DNA of 10,871 nucleotides, from NCBI GenBank assembly GCA_919902965.1, contig CAKKSJ010000123.1, positions 1-10,871 of the forward strand. Direction: 5' to 3'. The translations under genes were made by a program, and so were the position numbers. Of the stretch, positions 6,079 to 10,871 are shown piece by piece; within the stretch, counting starts at the first letter, position 1, and every line of letters begins with the position of its first letter. This DNA is from Burkholderiales bacterium (GTDB lineage: Bacteria > Pseudomonadota > Gammaproteobacteria > Burkholderiales > SG8-39). Below the pieces are notes generated by a model, which saw nothing but the letters and a program-made list of their open reading frames with translations, did no database searches and was not told where the DNA came from.

Positions 6079-7058
6079 CTAAGCGACGAGCGATGCACCA
6101 TCTCCAGCGCCATTTCCATCGCCGCAAGCAGGCTGCCTGAACGGGCTTCGCCGCTGCCGGCCAGATGCAGGGCCGTACCATGGTCGACCGAAGTGCGCAC
6201 GATCGGCAAGCCCAGCGTGACATTGACGCCCGCGCCGAAGCTCGCGTACTTGAGCACCGGCAGTCCCTGATCGTGGTACATCGCCAGCACGCAGTCGCCG
6301 CGCGCGAGCACCTGCGGCGTGAACAGGGTATCTGCAGGGAGCGGTCCGTCCAGATGCATGCCCGCACTGCGCAGTTCCTCGAGCACCGGGCAGATGATCT
6401 CGATTTCTTCCCGCCCCAGGTGACCGCCCTCTCCGCCGTGCGGATTCAAGCCGGCAATCAGTATGCGCGGCGCAGCCAAACCGAAACGCTGCCGCAGGGC
6501 GCGATGCAGTATGCGCAACGTGGTGTCCAGACTTTCGCGCGTGATCGCAGCGGCCACTTCGGCCAGCGCCAGGTGCGTGGTGGCCAGCGCCACGCGCAAT
6601 CCGCCGCCGGCAAGCATCATGACCACCCGCGGCGTCGAAGTCAGCGCCGCAAGGTATTCGGTATGGCCGGTAAAGGGAATGCCGGCATCGTTGATCACGC
6701 CCTTGTGCACGGGCGCAGTCACCATCGCGGCAAAACTGCCGTCCATGCAGCCGGCAACAGCGCGGTCCAGCAGGGACAGCACATAGGGGCTGTTGGCCGG
6801 GTCCAGCCTGCCCGCCGTCGCAGGCGCCGCCAACGGCAGGTGCAGCAGCTCGAGTTCGCCGGTCGTCGGCGCCCGCCCCGGATCGAATGCGCGCAAGCGC
6901 AGCGTCAGGCCGAGCCGGGCAGCGCGCTCGGCGAGCAATTCACGATCCGCAAGAATGACGGCGCGGCATGCCGGGCGCAAAGCTGCAAGCGCAAGACAGA
7001 TATCCGGCCCGATGCCGGCCGGCTCACCGGAGGTAACCGCGATGACAGGAAGGGACAT
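6075..7058 (-). CDS. pdxA: 4-hydroxythreonine-4-phosphate dehydrogenase
   Basis: PdxA oxidises 4-phosphohydroxy-L-threonine with NAD(P)+, followed by decarboxylation, to supply the aminoacetone phosphate used by PdxJ to make pyridoxine phosphate (vitamin B6). The 327-aa product is full length. Seen: TSGEPAGIGP (9-18), TAPVHKG (114-120), FTGHTEY (129-135), and three metal-binding histidines: H162, H207 in GLNPH, and H262 in YHDQGLP. RTSVDHGTALHLAGSG (288-303) is the usual C-terminal signature. Residue 208 is Gly in NPHGGEGG, where I expect Ala (NPHAGEGG). The start gives the standard N-terminus MSLPVIAVTSGEPAG, but no Shine-Dalgarno sequence precedes it; the bases before ATG read CCTCC. The gene lies 69 bases after surA and overlaps rsmA by four bases. 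Confidence 0.96.
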   Translation of the reverse strand: MSLPVIAVTSGEPAGIGPDICLALAALRPACRAVILADRELLAERAARLGLTLRLRAFDPGRAPTTGELELLHLPLAAPATAGRLDPANSPYVLSLLDRAVAGCMDGSFAAMVTAPVHKGVINDAGIPFTGHTEYLAALTSTPRVVMMLAGGGLRVALATTHLALAEVAAAITRESLDTTLRILHRALRQRFGLAAPRILIAGLNPHGGEGGHLGREEIEIICPVLEELRSAGMHLDGPLPADTLFTPQVLARGDCVLAMYHDQGLPVLKYASFGAGVNVTLGLPIVRTSVDHGTALHLAGSGEARSGSLLAAMEMALEMVHRSSLR

Positions 7059-7127
7059 GGAGGCTAGAGACTAGTGTCCAGAAACTGGAAGAAACCGTGC
7101 ATCGCGCGTTGCTCCAGTCTCCAGCTG
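7059..7127 (-). repeat. CTAG-rich spacer with TCCAG repeats between surA and pdxA
   Basis: The spacer holds CTAG at 7064-7067 and 7071-7074, and a third at 7128-7131 that includes the surA stop codon. It also holds TCCAG at 7077, 7113 and 7119, with inverted copies: TCCAG-AAA-CTGGA at 7077-7089, and ACTGGA (7084-7089) facing TCCAGT (7113-7118). CTAG is scarce in most proteobacterial genomes, so the clustering is notable. It may be a degenerate copy of a dispersed intergenic repeat. A weak hairpin is possible; no U-run marks a terminator. Confidence 0.45.
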
Positions 7128-8450
7128 CTAGCGCTCGTCCGACCGATATTCCACGAAAGCGCGATCGCGCAGTTGGCGCAGCCACTCCTGGTAGGCTTCG
7201 TCAGCTTTGCGCTCGCGCAGTATCAGGCGCGCTTCCTGCCGCTTGCGTACGCCGGAGACGTCGGTCTTGCGCCGCTCCAGCACCTGCAGCAGATGCCAGC
7301 CGAACGGCGATTCGAAAGGCTCGCTGAGCTGGCCCGCTTTTAGACCATTCATCGCACGCTCGAATTCCGGCACGGTATCGCCGGGAAAGATCCAGCCCAG
7401 ATCGCCGCCCTTGACCGAGGACGAGTCATCCGAATTGAGCCTGGCCAGTTCGGCGAAATCGACGCCGTTGACAATTCGTTCGCGCAAATTCTCGAGCTTG
7501 CGCCTGGCGTCGCCCGCAGACACGATTTCGCTGGTCTTGACGAGTATATGGCGCGCATGGGTTTGCTCGACGATGATGGGCGCACCGCCGCCGCGGCGGT
7601 CGAGCAGTTTGAGGATATGAAATCCGGCCGGACTGCGCAGGACGCCGCTTACCTCGCCCGGCTTCAGCGCGTCAAGGGTCTGTGCAAACAGATCCGGCAA
7701 GCGGTCGCGCGAGCGCCAGCCCAGGACCCCGCCCTGCAGGGCGTCGGACGCGTCGGAAAAACCCACCGCCAGCTTGGAAAAATCCGCGCCCGCGCGCACT
7801 TGCGCGAGCACCTGTTCGGCGCGCGCGCGTTGGCCCTCCACCACCTCGGGGCTCGCCTGCTCGGGCAGGCGCACTACGATGTGGCTCAGGTTGAATTCGG
7901 TCGACGCGGCGGGCGAGGCGGCCTGCTGGCCGAGGAAATGGTCGATCTCGTTGTCGGTGACCGCGATGCGATTGTCCACTTCGCGTTCGCGCAGGCGCGA
8001 CAGCAGGACTTCATTGCGGAGTTCCTCGCGGAACTTGTCGAACTGAATCCCGTCGCGTTCCAGCGCCTGGCGGAACTGGGTCAGCGACATTTTGTTGCCC
8101 TCGGCAACGCGCGCAACCGTGCGGTCAAGCTGCAGATCATCCACGCGCAACGCCGTCTCCTTGGCCAGCTGGAGCTGCAGCCGGTCCATGATCATGCGTT
8201 CCAGCACCTGCTTTTGCAGCAGCTCGGCCTCGGGCAACGGCGTCCCCTGTTGCCGCAGTTGCTGCGCCACCGCTTTTACCCGCTCTGCGACCTCGCCGCT
8301 GGTGATCACGTCGCTATTGACCACGGCGACGATGCGATCGACCAGCACCACGGGGCTGGGCGCCCGTCGCTGTGCCGAAGCGCTGCCGGCGCCGAGCGCC
8401 AGTGCTGCGCCCGCGAAGCACGCGATCGCTGCCGAAATTGAGAATCGCAT
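7128..8450 (-). CDS. surA: periplasmic chaperone / peptidyl-prolyl isomerase SurA
   Basis: SurA escorts unfolded outer-membrane proteins, LptD among them, through the periplasm to the BAM complex. I chose ATG at 8450, giving 440 aa, because it opens with a clean signal peptide (MRFSISAAIACFAGAALALG, cleavage likely after AGSASA at residue 26); the frame is open 25 codons further upstream, but that stretch lies inside lptD and has no signal-like character. After the signal come the N-terminal chaperone domain (about 32-170, with VDRIVAVVNSDVITSGEV), parvulin domain 1 (about 184-285, FNLSHIVVRLP to GFHILKLLDR), parvulin domain 2 (about 295-393, THARHILVKTSE to GWHLLQVLERR) and a C-terminal helix (about 402-432). 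The gene starts seven bases after the lptD stop, with no strong ribosome-binding site in the gap. Confidence 0.96.
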   Translation of the reverse strand: MRFSISAAIACFAGAALALGAGSASAQRRAPSPVVLVDRIVAVVNSDVITSGEVAERVKAVAQQLRQQGTPLPEAELLQKQVLERMIMDRLQLQLAKETALRVDDLQLDRTVARVAEGNKMSLTQFRQALERDGIQFDKFREELRNEVLLSRLREREVDNRIAVTDNEIDHFLGQQAASPAASTEFNLSHIVVRLPEQASPEVVEGQRARAEQVLAQVRAGADFSKLAVGFSDASDALQGGVLGWRSRDRLPDLFAQTLDALKPGEVSGVLRSPAGFHILKLLDRRGGGAPIIVEQTHARHILVKTSEIVSAGDARRKLENLRERIVNGVDFAELARLNSDDSSSVKGGDLGWIFPGDTVPEFERAMNGLKAGQLSEPFESPFGWHLLQVLERRKTDVSGVRKRQEARLILRERKADEAYQEWLRQLRDRAFVEYRSDER

Positions 8451-8457
8451 TTGAGGC

Positions 8458-10662
8458 TTACTCGTAAAAATCGAACGGTAATGTGTCGGGACGGGTCTGG
8501 TTGATACGGCTGTAGCCGGGAACATTGCGCTTCAGTGTCTCGAGCGGGTTCGACCCGATGCGCGAGAATCCGTTCAATTCCAGCTGTACGAACAATGCGC
8601 TGGTCGATGTCCCGGTGGCCGCGGCAAAACGCTGCAGCACCAGGCGGCCAATCCAGCAGCCTCCATTATATTCGAAACCGGCCAGGCCTTCGACCAGGCG
8701 GTTGTCCCGGGTGGAATAGTTATAACGACCTACGCCATACCAGCCGCGGCCCAGCGGCCACTGCGCCGACACATCCAGTTGACTCAGGGAATCGCGGGTA
8801 AAGCGGTAGCCAAGGTTAAGCACCTTGGCGGTCTCCGGCTGGTAACGCACGCCCACGCCCAGGCGCTGGAAAAAATTGCGGTGCGAATTGTACTGCAGCG
8901 CGCTGTCCAGGCTCCAGTTACGCGATACGCGCCCGCTCAGTGCCGCAAGAAAATCCGAAGTCTTGTCGGTACGCGTGGGTGTCACGTTGTCCAGCGCCAC
9001 CTGCTGGTTGTCGAAATAAAAGCGCTGCCCGACGGTAGCCTTCAGCGCCTCCTGGCCACTGGATGGCGACAGCAGGCGCGAGGTTGCGGCCACCGTCACC
9101 TGGTTGGCGTCGGCGATTCGGTCGCTGCCGTTGAACAGGTTTTCGGAAAATATCTGCGCGTAGTTGAAATCGGCCAGGCCGGTGTCGAACAGCGGGATCC
9201 TGCTCTGGTCGCGATAGGGCACATACAGGTAGTACAGGCGTGGCTCCAGTGTCTGGCGGTACTTCTGTCCGCCGAATGCGGTGTCGCGCTCGAAGCTGAG
9301 GCCGCTGTCGAGGCTGGCGATCGGCAAGGCCCGGCGAATCGAGTCCGGCGTCCCTGCGGCGTTGCGCTCCAGGCCGTAGCTGGTGGAGTGGAATCCCAGT
9401 TTTGGCGTGAGATAGGCGCCCGGCAGTATCATCGGAAGGCTGGCGCTGGGATAGAGCATCAGGCGGCCGCCGACGACGCTGGTGGGGTGATAGAACTGGA
9501 CGAACTCGCTCGCCAGGGCGAGGTCCGCGCCACCGACGTACTGGCGCGCCGCGTTCAGCGTGAACTGGGGCAAGCGGCCGTAGGGTTCGACCACCGGGTT
9601 GGCTGGATCCTGCAAGGTCTGGAAACGCTGTGCCCTTGCGCTCGCGGTCCACCAGCCGCCGCTGTAGCTAAGCAGGCCTTCGCGCGGCAGAGTGGTCTGC
9701 GACGTAAGATTGATGCGGCTGGACAGGTCGCGGAAATAATTGTCGTCCGAAACCTTGTTGATGTTGACGTAGCCGGTCAGATTGCTGGTGAATCTTTGGT
9801 TGTGCTGGAGGGTGGTCGCATAGCGGTGGATGTTGCGCACCCTGTCGTTGGACAGGTTCTCGAACCGCGCGCTGCCATCGTATTTGCGGTCGAGATAGCG
9901 GAACTGCGCGGCCAACTGCAGCCCGCGCTTGGAAAGTTCACGCGGTTCGATGGTGAGATCCCGATTCGGCGCCAGGTTGACATAGAACGGCGTGGCGATT
10001 TCCACCCCACTCTTGCCGCTGCTGCCTATGGTAGGCGGGAGCAAGCCGGTCTTGCGCTGGTTGTGCAGCGGAAAATCCACCCAGGGCACGTAGACGATCG
10101 GCATTCCCTTGAACACCAGCTTGCCTCTACGCGCCACGCCGACGTCGCGCGTCATGTCGAGGTCGAGTTCACCCACCTGCATATACCAATCGTCGTTGCC
10201 CGGCTTGCAGGTCGTAAAGCTCGCGTTCTCCAGCTGATACTTGTCCTTGCTTTCGAACTTGATCACATCGGCCTTGCCGCGCGCGCGCACCGGGCCGTAG
10301 CCGGCGCGGCTGCGCAGCGCGAACTCGTAATCGGCCTGGTCGAACTGGCCGATACTGTCGCGTACGCGCAGGCGCAGGCCGGTCCCGCTCATACGGTCGC
10401 CACCACGGGAGAGGCGCACGCCGCCGCTCGCCTGCACTTCGTCGGTGGCGTAGATATAGCGCAAACGTTCGGCATGGATGCTGACCTCGCCCCGGCGCAA
10501 CTCGGCGTTGCCGATGGCGCTGGTTTCCTGATTCGCATAGCCTTCGATCCGGTCGGCGTTGATAGTGACCGGCTCTTGCGCAGGCGGCATGAGCTGCGGC
10601 TCGCGCGCCGCGGCGGTCGCTGCGCAGAAAAGCAGGGCCAAAACGGGCGCAATCTTGCGCAT
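8458..10662 (-). CDS. lptD: LPS-assembly protein LptD
   Basis: LptD is the outer-membrane beta-barrel that, plugged by LptE, receives LPS from the periplasmic Lpt bridge and inserts it into the outer leaflet. I chose ATG at 10662 (734 aa) because it starts a signal peptide, MRKIAPVLALLFCAATAAA, with cleavage near residue 19. GTG at 10674 would add four residues and is possible; the frame's earlier TTG at 10833 is unlikely. Seen: an LptA-like jellyroll domain (about 31-150, with ITINADRIEGY-type start VTINADRIEGY), then the barrel domain, including YVPWVDFPLHNQRKTGLLPP (191-210) and YNGGCWIGRLVLQRF (665-679). Mature cysteines are only C152 and C669. It leads the lptD-surA-pdxA-rsmA run. Confidence 0.97.
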   Translation of the reverse strand: MRKIAPVLALLFCAATAAAREPQLMPPAQEPVTINADRIEGYANQETSAIGNAELRRGEVSIHAERLRYIYATDEVQASGGVRLSRGGDRMSGTGLRLRVRDSIGQFDQADYEFALRSRAGYGPVRARGKADVIKFESKDKYQLENASFTTCKPGNDDWYMQVGELDLDMTRDVGVARRGKLVFKGMPIVYVPWVDFPLHNQRKTGLLPPTIGSSGKSGVEIATPFYVNLAPNRDLTIEPRELSKRGLQLAAQFRYLDRKYDGSARFENLSNDRVRNIHRYATTLQHNQRFTSNLTGYVNINKVSDDNYFRDLSSRINLTSQTTLPREGLLSYSGGWWTASARAQRFQTLQDPANPVVEPYGRLPQFTLNAARQYVGGADLALASEFVQFYHPTSVVGGRLMLYPSASLPMILPGAYLTPKLGFHSTSYGLERNAAGTPDSIRRALPIASLDSGLSFERDTAFGGQKYRQTLEPRLYYLYVPYRDQSRIPLFDTGLADFNYAQIFSENLFNGSDRIADANQVTVAATSRLLSPSSGQEALKATVGQRFYFDNQQVALDNVTPTRTDKTSDFLAALSGRVSRNWSLDSALQYNSHRNFFQRLGVGVRYQPETAKVLNLGYRFTRDSLSQLDVSAQWPLGRGWYGVGRYNYSTRDNRLVEGLAGFEYNGGCWIGRLVLQRFAAATGTSTSALFVQLELNGFSRIGSNPLETLKRNVPGYSRINQTRPDTLPFDFYE

Positions 10663-10706
10663 CGGCAGCTTCACGGTGAATAGAAAAAGGGGGAGTGTTT
10701 TTTGAA

Positions 10707-10715
10707 TGCTAAAAT
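10707..10715 (+). promoter_or_regulatory. candidate extended -10 promoter for the divergent plus-strand gene
   Basis: TGCTAAAAT matches the extended -10 pattern TGnTAtAAT at all positions but one. No convincing -35 box lies upstream. It would give a leader of about 85 bases before ATG at 10806. Consensus match only. Confidence 0.25.
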
Positions 10716-10724
10716 CGCACACTT

Positions 10725-10739
10725 TTGCATTAATGGCAA
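10725..10739. repeat. TTGC/GCAA dyad 1 in the lptD upstream region
   Basis: TTGC (10725-10728) and GCAA (10736-10739) flank ATTAATG. The element overlaps the candidate lptD -10 box and shares half-sites with the larger dyad 21 bases to the right, so it may be an operator for the divergent region. Confidence 0.35.
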
Positions 10740-10756
10740 TCGGAACACACTTTGAA
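10729..10756 (-). promoter_or_regulatory. weak candidate promoter for lptD
   Basis: On the minus strand TTCAAA (10756-10751, 4 of 6 to consensus) and ATTAAT (10734-10729, 4 of 6) are 16 bases apart. The leader to ATG at 10662 would be about 60 bases. No sigmaE-type GGAACTT/TCTGA pair, known for lptD-surA in E. coli, was found in the correct orientation. Tentative. Confidence 0.25.
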
Positions 10757-10759
10757 CCG

Positions 10760-10779
10760 TTGCAAAACGATTTTTGCAA
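10760..10779. repeat. TTGCAAAA/TTTTGCAA dyad 2 in the lptD upstream region
   Basis: Exact 8-base arms TTGCAAAA (10760-10767) and TTTTGCAA (10772-10779) surround CGAT. The symmetry and position between two divergent genes suggest a regulator-binding site. As RNA it could form a short A/U-rich hairpin, but it lacks the GC-rich stem and trailing U-run of a terminator. Confidence 0.5.
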
Positions 10780-10805
10780 GGGCAAACATAGAGGAGCATG
10801 CGGGG

Positions 10806-10871
10806 ATGTCGCCCGAGGGGACTTTCCCGTCAAGCGGGATCGAGACCTTCGGGGCGTATCCCCTCATATTG
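10806..10871 (+). CDS. probable start of a divergent gene, truncated by the window edge
   Basis: ATG at 10806 follows a strong ribosome-binding site, GAGGAG (10791-10796), at nine bases, and the frame stays open for all 22 codons to the window end (starting MSPEGTFPSSG, later TFGAYPLIL). The alternative ATG at 10798 is too close to the ribosome-binding site and gives an Arg-rich, shadow-like sequence. I do not recognise the product. In many betaproteobacteria the gene divergent from lptD encodes an AmgK-like sugar kinase with MurU next to it, but these 22 residues do not prove that. The same bases can fold into nested stems, so a structured leader is the alternative. Confidence 0.4.
   Translation, partial: MSPEGTFPSSGIETFGAYPLIL

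Noticed and set aside
6165..7067. 300-codon plus-strand frame opposite pdxA
   Set aside because: Shadow of pdxA with Gln/Arg/His-rich, motif-free composition; pdxA has all of its metal-binding histidines.
7548..8441. 297-codon plus-strand frame opposite surA
   Set aside because: Low-complexity Arg/Leu/His-rich shadow of a clearly identified gene.
8451..8525. N-terminal extension of SurA by 25 residues
   Set aside because: It would lie inside lptD and put a non-signal segment before an otherwise clean signal peptide.
8779..10683. Open frame of 634 codons on the plus strand, antisense to lptD
   Set aside because: It mirrors lptD codon by codon and has no family motif or signal. Long antisense frames are expected opposite GC-rich genes; lptD itself is unmistakable.
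10742..10767. GGAAC at 10742 as a sigmaE -35 box
   Set aside because: It points away from lptD and no TCTGA-like -10 box follows at 16-17 bases.
10663..10833. N-terminal extension of LptD from TTG at 10833
   Set aside because: The added 57 residues show no signal-like character and cross the probable promoter and operator region; a normal signal peptide starts at 10662.
10798..10871. Start of the divergent gene at ATG 10798
   Set aside because: Only one base separates it from GAGGAG and the frame is Arg/Gly/Ser-rich; ATG 10806 in another frame has ideal spacing.
1..10871. CRISPR, insertion sequence, toxin-antitoxin or phage-defence system
   Set aside because: No repeat-spacer pattern, transposase, integrase or known defence domain was seen; nearly all of the sequence is accounted for by housekeeping genes.

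Overview
The window is a GC-rich stretch of core chromosome from a Gram-negative bacterium, most likely a betaproteobacterium (Burkholderiales, Nitrosomonadales or Rhodocyclales type). The basis is gene content and order. A plus-strand block glyS-gmhB-plsC-YgjP-like peptidase-gloA faces a minus-strand block lptD-surA-pdxA-rsmA, an arrangement I recall from betaproteobacterial chromosomes; I could not check this by search. No mobile element, CRISPR array, tRNA or rRNA is visible.

Layout. Bases 1-997 hold the 3' part of glyS (glycyl-tRNA synthetase beta subunit), cut by the window edge. It is followed with ATGA overlaps by gmhB and plsC, then with an 11-base overlap by a YgjP-type zinc peptidase, then after a 10-base gap by gloA (Ni-type glyoxalase I). 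The run reads as one translationally coupled operon. From 3426 to 5213, on the minus strand, lies a group that does not belong to either core block: an unrecognised 218-aa protein, a 65-codon small ORF, and an orphan sugar-acid kinase of the DgoK family. From 5290 to 10662 (minus strand, transcribed right to left) come lptD, surA, pdxA and rsmA, the classic envelope/cofactor/ribosome operon. At the right edge a divergent plus-strand gene probably begins at about 10806 and runs out of the window.

How the genes work together. Several products serve the outer membrane: GmhB makes the heptose precursor of LPS core, PlsC makes phosphatidic acid, SurA chaperones outer-membrane proteins, and LptD (a SurA client) inserts LPS. 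PdxA (vitamin B6), RsmA (16S rRNA dimethylation), GlyS (translation) and GloA (methylglyoxal detoxification) are housekeeping.

I found no convincing new biological system. The points most worth a second look are a sharp low-GC patch inside glyS, the dgoK/65-aa/218-aa cassette between the two core blocks, two TTGC/GCAA dyads in the lptD divergent region, a CTAG-rich spacer between surA and pdxA, a reduced cysteine set in LptD, and the foldable sequence at the right edge.
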